A stretch of DNA of 64,000 nucleotides from Hyphomicrobiales bacterium (GTDB lineage: Bacteria > Pseudomonadota > Alphaproteobacteria > Rhizobiales > Rhizobiaceae): NCBI GenBank assembly GCA_900467685.1, contig UBQX01000006.1, forward strand, positions 310,001-374,000, read 5' to 3'. Made by a program: the position numbers and the translations under genes. Of the stretch, positions 26,278 through 36,431 are shown one piece after another; positions within the stretch are counted from its first letter, which is position 1, and each line of letters starts with the position of its first letter. The notes beneath the pieces are model-generated. The model saw only the letters and a list, made by a program, of their open reading frames with translations, searched no databases and was not told the origin of the DNA.

Positions 26278-27438
26278 CGGAGCCTCGGGGAGGTCCAGCT
26301 CCACAGCCTCGATCTTGCGGTTCACGAACTTGATGACGAGCTGTCCGTCGATCAGCTTCAGCGCGCGGTCACCGAACAGTTCCTTGCGCCAGCCATGCAT
26401 CGCGGCCACATCGGCCTTCTCGCCTTCGGATGCGATCTTTTCCAGATCGTCCGTATTGGCGATGATCTTCGCCGCCACGCCCTCGCGCTCCGCCGTCAGC
26501 TTGAGCAGAACCTTCAGCAGTTCCACGGCTGACTGCGTGCCTTCGTTCGGCTGGTAGGGCTTGGCGATCTTCGGCAGGTCTTCTTTCGGGATCGCCAGCG
26601 CTTCGTTGACGGCGGCGATGATCGCAGCACCCGAAGCGGAGCGCTCCCATCCACGCGGCACGGTGCGCAGCTTGCCGAGCGCCTCGGCATCTCGCGGCTG
26701 CTGCTGAGCAATCTCGTAAATTGCATCGTCCTTCAGGATGCGCCCGCGCGGAACGTCGCGATTGCGCGCCTCGCGCTCGCGCCAAGCCGTGACCTTCATC
26801 AGCACGGCCAGTTCGCTCGGCTTGCGCACGCGCATCTTCATTCGCGTCCAGGCGTCGTCCGGATGGAGGTCGTAGGTTTCCGGCGTTTCCAGAACCGCCA
26901 TCTCGTCTTCCAGCCAATGTGCGCGGCCCTCGCGCTCCAGCTCCGCCTTCAGCGAGGCATAGATATCGCGCAGATGCGTGACGTCGGCGAGTGCATAATC
27001 GAGCTGCTTCTGGCTGAGCGGACGATGGCTCCAGTCGGTAAAGCGCGACGACTTGTCGATATGCTTGCCGGTGATCTTCTGCACGAGCTGGTCATAGGAA
27101 ACCGAATCCCCGAAGCCGCAGACCATGGCGGCAACCTGCGTGTCGAACAACGGATGCGGAATGATGCCGCCGAGATGGTGGATGATTTCGAGATCCTGCC
27201 GGGCCGCGTGAAACACCTTCACGACAGATGCGTCCGCCATCAGGTCGAAGAAAGGCTTGAGGTCCAGTCCCTTGGCGAGCGGGTCGACCAGCGCCTCGTG
27301 GTCGGGGCTGGCGATCTGGATCAGGCAGAGCTGCGGCCAGAATGTGCTCTCGCGCAGGAATTCGGTGTCTACGGTGACGAAGTCGCTCTTCGCGAAGATG
27401 TCGCAGGCTGCTTTAAGTTCGGCTGTTGTCTCGATCAT
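26266..27438 (-). CDS. rnd: Ribonuclease D
   Basis: 390 residues. 3'-5' exoribonuclease of the DEDD-y class acting in tRNA 3'-end processing. Exo I VDTEFLRE, Exo II FHAARQDLE and Exo III YALADVTHL are all present, followed by one HRDC-like helical region (residues ~205-285: AVLMKVTAWRERE, IYEIAQQQP). Convergent with the Cys-cluster gene. Confidence 0.95.
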   Translation of the reverse strand: MIETTAELKAACDIFAKSDFVTVDTEFLRESTFWPQLCLIQIASPDHEALVDPLAKGLDLKPFFDLMADASVVKVFHAARQDLEIIHHLGGIIPHPLFDTQVAAMVCGFGDSVSYDQLVQKITGKHIDKSSRFTDWSHRPLSQKQLDYALADVTHLRDIYASLKAELEREGRAHWLEDEMAVLETPETYDLHPDDAWTRMKMRVRKPSELAVLMKVTAWREREARNRDVPRGRILKDDAIYEIAQQQPRDAEALGKLRTVPRGWERSASGAAIIAAVNEALAIPKEDLPKIAKPYQPNEGTQSAVELLKVLLKLTAEREGVAAKIIANTDDLEKIASEGEKADVAAMHGWRKELFGDRALKLIDGQLVIKFVNRKIEAVELDLPEAPSEA

Positions 27439-27615
27439 GAACTCAGTTTCAACGCTTCGGCAGGCCGTGGCAAGGGCGGATTACGCATATGCGCGTCTCT
27501 CGCTCCGTTGGCCCCCCGGGAGCGGTGTCGGCATCTTTCGATTGCGTAAGCCGGATATTCCTTTCTCTTCCGCACAGATGCACACCGAGTCAATATGTCC
27601 GGACGCCTGAAACTG

Positions 27616-29004
27616 CTAAATAACCCTTAGAAATGCAGTCATGCCCGTCTTTTGATGTTCGATGATGTGGCAGTGGATCACCCAGTCGCCAAGATTGTCC
27701 GCGACAAGCCCCAGCTCCGCCACCTCGTCTGGCTGGATGAGATAGGTGTCGGTGAAGATCGGCCGCACCGCGCCTTGCGAGGAGGAGAGCACCTTGAAGC
27801 TCATGCCGTGCAGGTGGATCGGATGCGCATGCGGCGTCCGGTTGGCGAGACGCAGGATATAGGTCTTGCCGAGCGTCAGTTCGGCCAGTGGCGCCATTGG
27901 GTCGGGCGTGTCGCCGCTCCAGGGCGTCTTGTTGATAGCCCAGAAATTATAGCCGAGCGACCCGCAGAAGCCTTCCTTCGGCGGCGCGCCTTCCGCCGTC
28001 GCCGTGAGTTCCAGCGGAATGACTTCCGCATCCTTGACGACGGGTTCGCTGACCGGATTGGCGGGCAGCGGCTTCAGATCGCGCAGGTCGCGCTTCAGTG
28101 AGGGGCCAACGGCGCGGAAGCGGGCCAGCGGATAGGTTGGCGAGGTGCGGTAGTTCGTGAGCGTGGCAACCGCGCCTTCGGTCTCGGGCATCCGCAGGGC
28201 CAGCTCGATCCGCTGTCCGGGCCCGGCCTGATAGCGATCGAGAGGGAATGGCTCGGCGACCGGATTGCCATCCAGCGCGATCACCATGGCATCCGCACCA
28301 TCGGCGCCGAAGGAATAGATGCGTGTCACATCCGTGATCGCCATCCGCACACGCACGATCCCGCCGGCCGGCGCGTCATAGATGGGGTCTTCCTGCCAGT
28401 TTGCGGATCTCCATGTGCCATAGGTGCCGGATTTCGCCGCATCGCGCGGCTTGAATGGGTCGATGAACTGCCCGTCATTGCCCAGCCGCCAGTCGCGCAG
28501 ATTCAGGACGACTTCGTGGTCGAAGGCCGGATCGTCGGGGTTCTCGACGATCAGCATGCCGGTCATGCCGCGGCCCATCTGCACCAGCGTATTGCAATGT
28601 GGGTGATACCAGAAGGTGCCTGCATCCGGAGGCGTAAAAGCGTAGTCGAATGAGTCGTTCGTGTAGATGTAGGGCTGGGTCAGGAAGGGCACGCCGTCCA
28701 TCTTGTTGTCGATGCGAAGCCCGTGCCAGTGGATTGTCGTCGGCTCTTTCAGCTGGTTGACGAGTCGCGCGGCAAAGGGCCGGCCCTTCTTGAGACGCAG
28801 GGTAGGGGGCTGAGGACCGTCATTCCAGGTCATGATGCCCTTGGTCGGCTGGTCGCCCTTGAGCAGCGCTTGCGCCTCTCGCGCGGTGAGCGTGACGGGG
28901 GCGGCAGCAGCGGGCCGAAGGCCGCCAGCAAGCCCCAGTCCCGCGCCATAAGCGCCCACCACGGCTCCGGCTTTCAAGAGGTTGCGACGGCTCAACAGGA
29001 CCAT
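27616..29004 (-). CDS. Tat-exported multicopper oxidase
   Basis: 462 residues. The N-terminus ([17 protein letters not shown] ... PAAAAP) is a twin-arginine signal, so it is exported folded. Three cupredoxin domains carry all copper-ligand blocks: HWHG, WYHPHC, HPIHLHG and HCHIIEH (type 1 Cys present). GMTAFLRVI closes the protein. Family members oxidise Cu(I) or phenolics and confer copper tolerance (CueO/CopA-like), though this protein lacks the Met-rich insert of CueO. The start at 29004 is set by GAGGAG seven bases upstream. Divergent from aspS. Confidence 0.93.
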   Translation of the reverse strand: MVLLSRRNLLKAGAVVGAYGAGLGLAGGLRPAAAAPVTLTAREAQALLKGDQPTKGIMTWNDGPQPPTLRLKKGRPFAARLVNQLKEPTTIHWHGLRIDNKMDGVPFLTQPYIYTNDSFDYAFTPPDAGTFWYHPHCNTLVQMGRGMTGMLIVENPDDPAFDHEVVLNLRDWRLGNDGQFIDPFKPRDAAKSGTYGTWRSANWQEDPIYDAPAGGIVRVRMAITDVTRIYSFGADGADAMVIALDGNPVAEPFPLDRYQAGPGQRIELALRMPETEGAVATLTNYRTSPTYPLARFRAVGPSLKRDLRDLKPLPANPVSEPVVKDAEVIPLELTATAEGAPPKEGFCGSLGYNFWAINKTPWSGDTPDPMAPLAELTLGKTYILRLANRTPHAHPIHLHGMSFKVLSSSQGAVRPIFTDTYLIQPDEVAELGLVADNLGDWVIHCHIIEHQKTGMTAFLRVI

Positions 29005-29041
29005 GGAGAAACTCCTCGCGTGCATCGGCGCGAAATCGGAA

Positions 29042-29053
29042 TTGCTATAGCAA
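29042..29053. repeat. 12-bp palindrome TTGCTATAGCAA upstream of the multicopper oxidase
   Basis: A perfect palindrome centred 43 bases before the oxidase start, in the interval between divergent oxidase and aspS genes. It is a candidate regulator site; identity unknown. Confidence 0.4.
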
Positions 29054-29283
29054 AGCACGATGCGAAGGCTGGTAATCGTGGTTTTCTAGGCCCGATAAAT
29101 CTTGAGTGCAACTGTCATTTTATTGCGCTGCAGTACCATTTTGCCGCACCCGAAAAGGCCTCGGCCTTGACAAATCGGGTTGCCCGTGCGTTTGTCCGCC
29201 CAATTTCGAAATGCAGGCGGTCGACCCGTATCAAGCGCTCGATCAACCGCGCTCGGACCCGCCCCAATTCCAGGATAAGACGC

Positions 29284-31080
29284 ATGACCATGCACCGTTA
29301 CCGTAGCCACACCTGTGCAGCCCTCCGCAAGTCGGATGTCGGCTCCAATGTCCGCATCTCGGGCTGGGTGCATCGCGTGCGAGATCATGGCGGCGTTCTC
29401 TTCATCGACCTGCGCGACCATTACGGCATGACCCAGGTCGTGGCCGACCCGGACAGCCCGGCCTTCAAGATGGCCGAGACCGTGCGCGGCGAGTGGGTCA
29501 TCCGCATCGACGGCAAGGTCAAGGCACGCTCGGAAGACACCGTCAACAAGGGCATGGCGACCGGCGAGATCGAGCTTTACGCAACCGAGATCGAAGTGCT
29601 CTCGACCGCCAAGGAACTGCCGCTGCCGGTCTTCGGCGAGCCGGACTATCCGGAAGACGTCCGCCTCAAGTACCGCTTCCTCGACCTTCGCCGCGAGACG
29701 CTGCACAAGAACATCGTCAAGCGCACGCAGGTCATCACCGAGATGCGCAACCAGATGTCGGCTGCCGGCTTTGGCGAGTACACGACGCCGATCCTGACGG
29801 CCTCGTCGCCGGAAGGCGCGCGCGACTTCCTCGTGCCGTCGCGCATCCATCCCGGCAAGTTCTTCGCGCTGCCGCAGGCGCCGCAGCAGTACAAGCAGCT
29901 GCTGATGGTCGCCGGCTTCGATCGCTATTTCCAGATCGCCCCCTGCTTCCGCGATGAAGACCCCCGCGCCGACCGTCTGCCGGGCGAATTCTACCAGCTC
30001 GACGTCGAGATGAGCTTCGTCACCCAGGAAGACATCTGGTCGACGATGCAGCCGATCATGACCTCGGTGTTCGAGAAGTTTGCCGAAGGCAAGCCGGTCA
30101 CCAGGGACTGGCCGCGCATTCCCTACGACGTGTCGATCCGCAAGTACGGCACAGACAAGCCGGACCTCAGAAACCCGATCGAGATGCAGGCCGTCACCGA
30201 CCATTTCGCTGGTTCCGGCTTCAAGGTCTTCGCGAACATGATCGCCTCCAACCCGAAGGTTGAAGTCTGGGCAATCCCGGCAAAGACCGGCGGTTCGCGC
30301 GCCTTCTGCGACCGCATGAACGCTTGGGCGCAGTCGCTCGGCCAGCCGGGTCTCGGCTACATCTTCTGGCGCAAGGAAAACGACGTTCTGGAAGGCGCCG
30401 GTCCGCTTGCCAAGAACATCGGCCCCGAGCGCACCGCAGCCATTGCCGAACAGCTCGGCCTTGGCGATGGCGACGCCTGCTTCTTCGTCGCCGGTGAACC
30501 GGAAAAGTTCTACAAGTTCGCAGGCGAGGCCCGTACCCGCGCCGGCGAGGAACTGAACCTCGTCGACCGCGACCGCTTCGAACTGTGCTGGATCGTCGAC
30601 TTCCCGTTCTACGAATATAACGAGGATGAGAAGAAGGTCGATTTCTCGCACAACCCCTTCTCCATGCCGCAGGGTGGTCTGGACGCGCTGGAAAACCAGG
30701 ACCCGCTGACGATCAAGGCCTACCAGTACGATGCCGTCTGCAACGGCTTCGAAATCGCCTCCGGCTCGATCCGTAACCAGTCGCCGGAAACCATGGTCAA
30801 GGCCTTCGAGATCGCCGGCCTCTCGAAGGAAGACGTCGAAGACCGCTTCGGCGGCATGTACCGCGCCTTCCAGTACGGCGCGCCTCCGCATGGCGGCTGC
30901 GCATTCGGCATCGACCGCGTCATCATGCTGCTCGTCGGCGCGAAGAACCTACGCGAGATCACGCTGTTCCCGATGAACCAGCAGGCGCAGGACCTGCTGA
31001 TGAATGCGCCGGCACCGGCCTCGCCGAAGCAACTCATGGAACTTGAGCTTCGCGTCATGCCGAAGAAGAAGGAAGCGTAA
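29284..31080 (+). CDS. aspS: Aspartyl-tRNA synthetase, bacterial type
   Basis: 598 residues. Class II synthetase: OB-fold anticodon domain at the N-terminus ([13 protein letters not shown]), motif 2 region [15 protein letters not shown], the bacterial GAD insertion (middle third) and motif 3 [13 protein letters not shown]. The residue after RVRD is His, as in the non-discriminating P. aeruginosa enzyme, whereas E. coli has Leu, so it may also charge tRNA-Asn, matching the gatCAB genes in this window. ATG 29284 has AGGA seven bases upstream; ATG 29290 is an alternative. Confidence 0.97.
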   Translation: MTMHRYRSHTCAALRKSDVGSNVRISGWVHRVRDHGGVLFIDLRDHYGMTQVVADPDSPAFKMAETVRGEWVIRIDGKVKARSEDTVNKGMATGEIELYATEIEVLSTAKELPLPVFGEPDYPEDVRLKYRFLDLRRETLHKNIVKRTQVITEMRNQMSAAGFGEYTTPILTASSPEGARDFLVPSRIHPGKFFALPQAPQQYKQLLMVAGFDRYFQIAPCFRDEDPRADRLPGEFYQLDVEMSFVTQEDIWSTMQPIMTSVFEKFAEGKPVTRDWPRIPYDVSIRKYGTDKPDLRNPIEMQAVTDHFAGSGFKVFANMIASNPKVEVWAIPAKTGGSRAFCDRMNAWAQSLGQPGLGYIFWRKENDVLEGAGPLAKNIGPERTAAIAEQLGLGDGDACFFVAGEPEKFYKFAGEARTRAGEELNLVDRDRFELCWIVDFPFYEYNEDEKKVDFSHNPFSMPQGGLDALENQDPLTIKAYQYDAVCNGFEIASGSIRNQSPETMVKAFEIAGLSKEDVEDRFGGMYRAFQYGAPPHGGCAFGIDRVIMLLVGAKNLREITLFPMNQQAQDLLMNAPAPASPKQLMELELRVMPKKKEA

Positions 31081-31114
31081 GGGCCAACCCTACATTTCTC
31101 TCGCGAATAAAAAG

Positions 31115-31148
31115 AAGCCGCCCGGAAATCGCTTTCCGGGCGGCTTTT
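31115..31148. terminator. Bidirectional intrinsic terminator between aspS and a chemoreceptor gene
   Basis: AAGCCGCCCGGAAA (31115-31128), loop TCGC, TTTCCGGGCGGCTT (31133-31146): perfect 14-bp stem with T-rich bases after it on plus (TTTTGTTT) and TTCTTTTTATT after it on minus. Serves both convergent genes. Confidence 0.93.
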
Positions 31149-31166
31149 GTTTGGGCTGGTGTCGGA

Positions 31167-32987
31167 TCAGGCGGCGCGTCTTGCCGCCGGCAGTGCATTA
31201 CCGCCGGGTGCGATGATGAACTGGTTGACCACGCCTTCCAGCGTTTGCACCTCTTCGCTCAGGCCCCGGCAGGCGACGCTGGTCTCCTCGGCCATCGCCG
31301 CGTTCTTTTGCGTGACGTTGTCCATCTCGCTGATCGACGCATTGATGCCGCCGATTGCAGAGGCCTGCTCGTTGGCGGCGGTCACGATTTCCCCGATGAT
31401 CTCGTTGACCTTGCGGATCTGACTTTCGATCTCGGCCAGAGAGTGACCGGTGCGGTTGACCAGTTCCACGCCGCTGTTGACCTGGGTCGCCGAGGCGTTG
31501 ATGAGAGCCTTGATTTCCTTCGCCGCCGAGGCCGACCGGCTGGCGAGCTCGCGGACCTCCTGCGCGACAACGGCAAATCCCTTGCCAGCGTCACCTGCGC
31601 GGGCAGCTTCGACGCCGGCATTCAGGGCAAGCAGGTTTGTCTGGAAGGCAATTTCATCGATGACGTTGATGATCTTGCCGATTTCGCCGGAAGACGAGGT
31701 GATGCGCTCCATGGCAGCAATGGCTTCGTTGACGACGGTCGCCGATTTCTCGGCACCCGTGCGAGTGATCTCCATGACGCGGGCCGCCTCGCGCGCCCGC
31801 TCGGACGAGCTTCGAACGGTCGTGGTGATTTCCTCAATCGCGGCGGCGGTTTCCTCGATCGTTGCCGCCTGCTGTTCGGTGCGGCGGGCGAGATCAAGCG
31901 TCGCGGAGGTGATTTCATGCGAGCCGCTGCGGACGATCATTGCGCCATGCTGGACGGTTGCGAATGACTTTGCCAGATGGTTGACGCTCTCGTTGAAGCG
32001 CTGGCGCAGCGCCTCGTAGGCGGCATCGAAAGGCTGGTCAATCTTGGCTGCGAGATTGCCGGCGGAAAGCTTTTCCAGCCCTTCGCTGAGGCGTGCGATG
32101 ACCTCCCGGCGGCGCGCGTCTTCTGCTGCAGTTGCGGCTAGCCGCTGACGTTCTTCCTCGATCTCCTGAGCGCGACGCGCCTCGTCGGCCTTGCGGGCGG
32201 CCTGGCGTTCCAGAACAGCCTGTCTGAAGACATCGACTGCATGCGACATGTTGCCGATCTCGTCCTTGCGACCGGAATAGGGGACCTCCTTCGAATAGTC
32301 CCCGCCAGCGAGGCTCTCCATATAGCTTGCCATGCCGGTGAGCGGCACGATGGCCCGGCGGCGGAAGATGGAAAGGCCCGCCCAGAAGAGCAGGATTGAA
32401 ACCGTGGCGGCCGCAAGCGCGACCCATGTCAGGACGTCGGAAAGCGCGTTGGCTTCTTCCGTCGCAGCCTTGAGATAGGCATTGGCGTTTGCAATCAGGA
32501 CATTGGCGGCTTTGTCGTGCACCCAGAAGGCGTCCTTGAGGGCGTCCATGGCGGCCATCTGCACCTCATGGTCCTTGCTGGCATAGGCCGGGATGACTTT
32601 TTCATCGACGGTTTTCCAGAATGCCTCTGCCGTCGGGATGACCTGCATTGCCAATTCTGTCTTCAGACTTTCTTTCAGATCCGACGCTGCCCAATAGGCC
32701 TTGCGCTCCAGGAAGTCGTTTTCGAGCTTCTTGAGCCGGGCGGGCGCTTCGGCCCGCAACTCCTCGTGATACATCGCCTCGGTTGCGAGCGCATAGGCGT
32801 TGATTTCGTAGAGCGGTGGCGGGAGCACGTCGGCTACGAGATTGTTGCCGTTTTCAAGCTGGTGAAATTCCGGACCGCCGATTTTGAGGTCGTAGATCGC
32901 AAAGGTCTGTATCGCAGTCGCACCGATCAGGCCGATCGCGACCGAAACGCCGAAAATATTCAAAAGACGTGAAATTGTTACTCGCAT
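31167..32987 (-). CDS. Transmembrane methyl-accepting chemotaxis protein
   Basis: 606 residues. TM1 about residues 8-30, a ~155-residue periplasmic helical-bundle sensor without Cys, TM2 about 187-210 ([19 protein letters not shown]), a HAMP domain, and a signalling coiled coil with [19 protein letters not shown] at the tip. The C-terminus ([12 protein letters not shown]) lacks the xWExF tether. The start at 32987 is supported by GGGAGG ten bases upstream. Ligand unknown. Confidence 0.95.
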   Translation of the reverse strand: MRVTISRLLNIFGVSVAIGLIGATAIQTFAIYDLKIGGPEFHQLENGNNLVADVLPPPLYEINAYALATEAMYHEELRAEAPARLKKLENDFLERKAYWAASDLKESLKTELAMQVIPTAEAFWKTVDEKVIPAYASKDHEVQMAAMDALKDAFWVHDKAANVLIANANAYLKAATEEANALSDVLTWVALAAATVSILLFWAGLSIFRRRAIVPLTGMASYMESLAGGDYSKEVPYSGRKDEIGNMSHAVDVFRQAVLERQAARKADEARRAQEIEEERQRLAATAAEDARRREVIARLSEGLEKLSAGNLAAKIDQPFDAAYEALRQRFNESVNHLAKSFATVQHGAMIVRSGSHEITSATLDLARRTEQQAATIEETAAAIEEITTTVRSSSERAREAARVMEITRTGAEKSATVVNEAIAAMERITSSSGEIGKIINVIDEIAFQTNLLALNAGVEAARAGDAGKGFAVVAQEVRELASRSASAAKEIKALINASATQVNSGVELVNRTGHSLAEIESQIRKVNEIIGEIVTAANEQASAIGGINASISEMDNVTQKNAAMAEETSVACRGLSEEVQTLEGVVNQFIIAPGGNALPAARRAA

Positions 32988-33098
32988 GCCCGCTTTGCCT
33001 CCCAACCGGAAAAGTGGATTTTTGATCGCCAGCGCTCAATTAGCTGGCGATAAATCATGCGAATTTATGTAAGGCACCGTTTAAGTTTGGGTAAACAA

Positions 33099-33118
33099 AA
33101 CCCCAAATTTTGGGGGTT
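33099..33118. repeat. Near-perfect inverted repeat AACCCCAAA/TTTGGGGGTT
   Basis: AACCCCAAA (33099-33107) meets TTTTGGGGGTT with a single inserted base, in an AT-rich 254-base interval upstream of the chemoreceptor. Too tight to fold as a hairpin, so more like a protein-binding site. Confidence 0.4.
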
Positions 33119-33202
33119 ATTTCTTGTAAAATGTCAATCAAGTCGAAAATAATAAAATTGTTATATATCAAAAGTAGAAGGTGTTTTTCCGGCAAGTTTC
33201 GG

Positions 33203-33232
33203 CTGTGGTCAAGACCGCCGCCCTGACCACAG
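33203..33232 (-). terminator. Hairpin after the aldo/keto reductase gene
   Basis: CTGTGGTCA (33203-33211) and TGACCACAG (33224-33232) are perfect complements with a 12-base loop, ten bases beyond the stop of the aldo/keto reductase. No T-run on the minus strand, so termination strength is uncertain. Confidence 0.5.
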
Positions 33233-33241
33233 TTTCATCGA

Positions 33242-34279
33242 TTATTCTGAAGTCCTCAGCCGCTCCAGATGTTGCCCCTGCTGACGCTCCAGCATCCAAC
33301 CGGGATATTCCGCAGGCAGGGCGCTGACGGCGTCGAGCGATGCCATTTCCTCTTCGGTGAGCCGGATGCTCGTGGCCGCCAGGTTGTCGTCGAGCTGCTC
33401 GACAGTCTTGGCGCCAATGATCACCGACATCACGAAGCGCTTGTTGAGCACATAGGCGAGCGCAATGCGGGCCACCGACACCCCGCGTGCATCGGCAATG
33501 ATCCGCATGGCGTCGATGCAGTCAAAGGCGCGGTCCTTGTTGATGGGCGGGAAGTCGAATGTCACGCGACGGCCATCGTTCGGGCCAGCACCTGCGCTGC
33601 TGTATTTGCCCGAAAGGAACCCGCCGGCGAGGGGGCTCCATACCATGAGGCCCATCTTTTCCTCTTCCAGCAACGGTGTAATGTCTCGCTCGAGGTCACG
33701 TCCCGCAATGGTGTAATAGGCCTGCAAGGTGGCAGGCTTGTCGAAGCCGTGCTTGTCGGCAATGCCGCGCGCCTTGGCAATGCGCCATGCCTGCCAGTTG
33801 GAAACGCCCCAGTAGCGGATGTGTCCCTGGCGGACGAGGTCTTCCATGGCGCGCACGGTTTCTTCAAGCGGCGTGACGGGGTCGGTGCCATGAATCTGGT
33901 AGAGGTCGATATAGTCGGTTCCGAGCCGTTTCAGGCTCGCCTTGACGCCATCCATGATGTGGCCGCGCGACGTGCCGATATCGTTGCGGCCCGGCCCGAC
34001 GGAGCCGTAGACCTTCGTTGCCAGAACGATGTCGGAACGGGCACGGCCGGAATTCTTCATGGCCTGGCCGGTGATCTCTTCCGAAAGCCCTTCGGAATAG
34101 ACGTCAGCCGTGTCGATGAAGTTCACACCCGCATCCAGCGAGCGGGCGACGAGCCGGTCGGCGACCGACTGGTCCAGCGTGCCGATGGCCGTCCAGTATC
34201 CCTTGCCGCCGAAGGTCATCGTGCCGAGGCAGATTTCGGAAACGACGAGGCCAGTATTTCCCAATGTCTTGTAGCGCAT
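33242..34279 (-). CDS. Aldo/keto reductase
   Basis: 345 residues, (beta/alpha)8 barrel, NADPH-dependent carbonyl reduction. Catalytic tetrad visible: Asp and Tyr in FIDTADVYSEG, Lys in VLATKVYG and His in DLYQIHGTD. The C-terminal cofactor region reads VIIGAKTVEQLDDNL. Close to the YajO/Tas-type family. Monocistronic. Confidence 0.94.
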   Translation of the reverse strand: MRYKTLGNTGLVVSEICLGTMTFGGKGYWTAIGTLDQSVADRLVARSLDAGVNFIDTADVYSEGLSEEITGQAMKNSGRARSDIVLATKVYGSVGPGRNDIGTSRGHIMDGVKASLKRLGTDYIDLYQIHGTDPVTPLEETVRAMEDLVRQGHIRYWGVSNWQAWRIAKARGIADKHGFDKPATLQAYYTIAGRDLERDITPLLEEEKMGLMVWSPLAGGFLSGKYSSAGAGPNDGRRVTFDFPPINKDRAFDCIDAMRIIADARGVSVARIALAYVLNKRFVMSVIIGAKTVEQLDDNLAATSIRLTEEEMASLDAVSALPAEYPGWMLERQQGQHLERLRTSE

Positions 34280-34424
34280 GGAAAAGGTCCTTGAATCTGT
34301 GTCTGAGAAGTTCGTCCGCTCTAGGACGAGAGAGGCAGGCAGAGGGCAGTACGAGGCCGGCCTGGGATCGATTTGGGCATTGAGCCAAATCGTTTCAATA
34401 TCCGCGATCGTCAGGCAACCAAAA

Positions 34425-34459
34425 TAAAAAAAAAGGGCCGGCGAGTTACTCGCCAGCCC
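34425..34459 (-). terminator. Intrinsic terminator after the secreted-protein gene at 34483
   Basis: On the minus strand GGGCTGGCGAGT pairs with ACTCGCCGGCCC (one G-U pair; 34435-34459) and is followed by a run of nine T. A strong intrinsic terminator for the gene that ends at 34483. Confidence 0.92.
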
Positions 34460-34482
34460 CAGACATGAAAGTGCCGGACAGC

Positions 34483-35679
34483 TTACTGGTTGGCGTTGAC
34501 CGTAACGCCCAGAACCTGCGGCAGCGTCTGCGGCGCGCCCATGGCAGCCCCCATGATCATGGGTGCGGCAACCGGAGCCGCCGGAGCAGCCTTGATCTCG
34601 ATGTTCTTCGGATCGTCGAGGAACTTCGTGACGGCAGCAGAGATCTGGTTCTGCAGGTCGGGCATGTTCAGCTGGGCGATCATGATCGGAACCATGCCCT
34701 TCAGCGACTGGGCGAACTGTTCGCCGGTCACACCCTGTTCCTTGCCGAAATAGTCGAGCAGGCGCTTGGTGATCGAGGCGTCATCGAAGCGGATGGAAGC
34801 GCTGTTGAAGCTCAGCTGCTGCAGCAGGCCCATCATCGTCATGCCGAGAGCCGCGTCGCCGGCTTTCTTGTCCGGGTTGGCGGCGGCCGCCTTCGTGGCG
34901 TCCTGCATCGCCTTCATCAGTTGCTGCGTGTAGCCCGACATGCTGAGAGCCATGTTGAACTTGCCAATATCGCGCGCGTCCAGCGACAACTCGCTCATGT
35001 CGATCTTGCCGGTCTTGGGCTCCCACGAACCCTTGGCGACCAAGGTGCCGTTGATGTTGGTCAGGCCAAGCTTGTTGATCGTTTCCTGGCTCTTCGGGTC
35101 CTTGACGTCGGTCAGGTCTGCCCAGATGCCGGAGAACGTCGTATCCGAGGCAATGTTGGAGCTGTCATCGGCAATCTGGACGTTGCTCTCGACCTTTTCG
35201 ATCTGGAAGACGCGCTTGCCGTCCTGTTCGAACGTGATCGGGCCGGTATGGGCGCTCTCGTAGAGAATCATGCCGTCGAGGCTGTCCGTGGAAGGCGTGC
35301 CGGGGATGTTCAGCCCGTCGATCTGAAGATCCTTGGCCGTCAGGTGACCGCCATCCTTGCTCATGTCGACATTCTGGAACGTGACGCTGCCGGCATAGTA
35401 GCCGCCGTCGTCGGCTTCCTCGACGTCGCTGAACGTCACGTCGCCCAGCGGCACTTCCGTCGGCTTTTCGGTGTTCTCCACCTTCAGCTTGACGCCCTTG
35501 GCGACAACGGTCGTGTCGTCCGTTGTGGCGGATTCAAAGGTGATCTGGCTGCCATACGAGGCGTAGGCAGCATTGAGCTTCTTCAGCATGTCCTCGCCAT
35601 CGAGTGCGTAGGCATGGCTGGAAATCAGGGCCGCCGCGGTGCCCGCGAAAAGTACTCGAGTAAGATTGAAATGTCTCAT
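34483..35679 (-). CDS. Secreted protein of unknown function, about 400 residues
   Basis: 398 residues with a signal peptide (LFAGTAAALISSHAYA|LD). The mature protein has repeating beta-strand-like segments (ITFESATTDDTTVVAKGVKLK, VTFSDVEEADDGGYYAGSVTFQNV, GTLVAKGSWEPKTGKIDM) followed by a helical Met-rich region, and a low-complexity Pro/Ala/Met tail with no Cys at all. The layered strand pattern is reminiscent of lipid-transfer or AsmA-like beta proteins, but I cannot assign a family. Own promoter region and strong terminator, so a single-gene unit. Confidence 0.85.
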   Translation of the reverse strand: MRHFNLTRVLFAGTAAALISSHAYALDGEDMLKKLNAAYASYGSQITFESATTDDTTVVAKGVKLKVENTEKPTEVPLGDVTFSDVEEADDGGYYAGSVTFQNVDMSKDGGHLTAKDLQIDGLNIPGTPSTDSLDGMILYESAHTGPITFEQDGKRVFQIEKVESNVQIADDSSNIASDTTFSGIWADLTDVKDPKSQETINKLGLTNINGTLVAKGSWEPKTGKIDMSELSLDARDIGKFNMALSMSGYTQQLMKAMQDATKAAAANPDKKAGDAALGMTMMGLLQQLSFNSASIRFDDASITKRLLDYFGKEQGVTGEQFAQSLKGMVPIMIAQLNMPDLQNQISAAVTKFLDDPKNIEIKAAPAAPVAAPMIMGAAMGAPQTLPQVLGVTVNANQ

Positions 35680-35803
35680 GGATGTCCTGTCCCCAGGTTA
35701 AGCGATCAACCGCCGATGTTGTGACGCACGGATGCAAGCTTATATTCGCTCGCCCGTGCGCCTCCAACAAAAATCAGCGTGAACCTTCAGGACATCTCTG
35801 GGT

Positions 35804-36217
35804 CTACTTAACGAGCAGTTCGAAACCGTCGGAGTGATAGCCCGCACCGCCCCCCACAAGGTATTGCTCGTATTGCGCGCCGATGCGAAAGACGTCCGGG
35901 CCGCGATAGCCTCTGGCGGGCGTATAGACGACATCCCAACCGTTGACAGGGACGCCCTTGCAGCCGTTACGGATCTGATTTCCGGGATGATGGCTCCATA
36001 TGAATGCAACGCTTCCGTGCTGCGGTGCCTGTTCGATCAGCATCCTGGGTCTTGCCGGCTGCTGACAGCTGACGGCCATGCTTGCCATGACATGGAAAAA
36101 GCCGACACGTGTCGGCTTGTTGGCAGAAACGACGCGCCGCAGAGTGCTGGCATCTGCCGTTTGGGATAGGAGAGACGCGACAAGGGTGGCAGTGGCGAGC
36201 TTGAGGAAAATTTTCAA
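35804..36217 (-). CDS. Small secreted Ig-like-fold protein, unknown function
   Basis: 137 residues with a signal peptide (MKIFLKLATATLVASLLSQTADA|ST). The core HGSVAFIW ... GWDVVYTPARGYRGPDVFRI matches the G.V...Y.P..G..G.D.F pattern of bacterial Ig/cadherin-like repeats, here as a single free-standing domain with two Cys (VSCQQ, NGCKG). The start is TTG at 36217 with GAGG six bases upstream; no ATG fits. Function unknown; reads in the same direction as the secreted protein at 34483 but 125 bases separate them. Confidence 0.75.
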   Translation of the reverse strand: MKIFLKLATATLVASLLSQTADASTLRRVVSANKPTRVGFFHVMASMAVSCQQPARPRMLIEQAPQHGSVAFIWSHHPGNQIRNGCKGVPVNGWDVVYTPARGYRGPDVFRIGAQYEQYLVGGGAGYHSDGFELLVK

Positions 36218-36431
36218 AGGAAGCCTCGTTTTTTGAGAGTTGAAATCAAGCCAAGTTTCGTTCTGTCCCTTGATGATGTTGTAGCCTTACAATTCGGAAT
36301 CTGGCCACCCTGAATTTTCCGGGGTTTCTGCGCTCGTGGTCACGGAAACCGAGAGGCACCAGACACGTTCATCCACAGGCGTTTCCGCCGCTTTTGTTGC
36401 CGGGAATCACCTGACCCGTTAAGTCAAGCCC

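Noticed and set aside
29086-30891. A 601-codon open frame on the minus strand
   Set aside because: Antisense to aspS; composition of a shadow frame.
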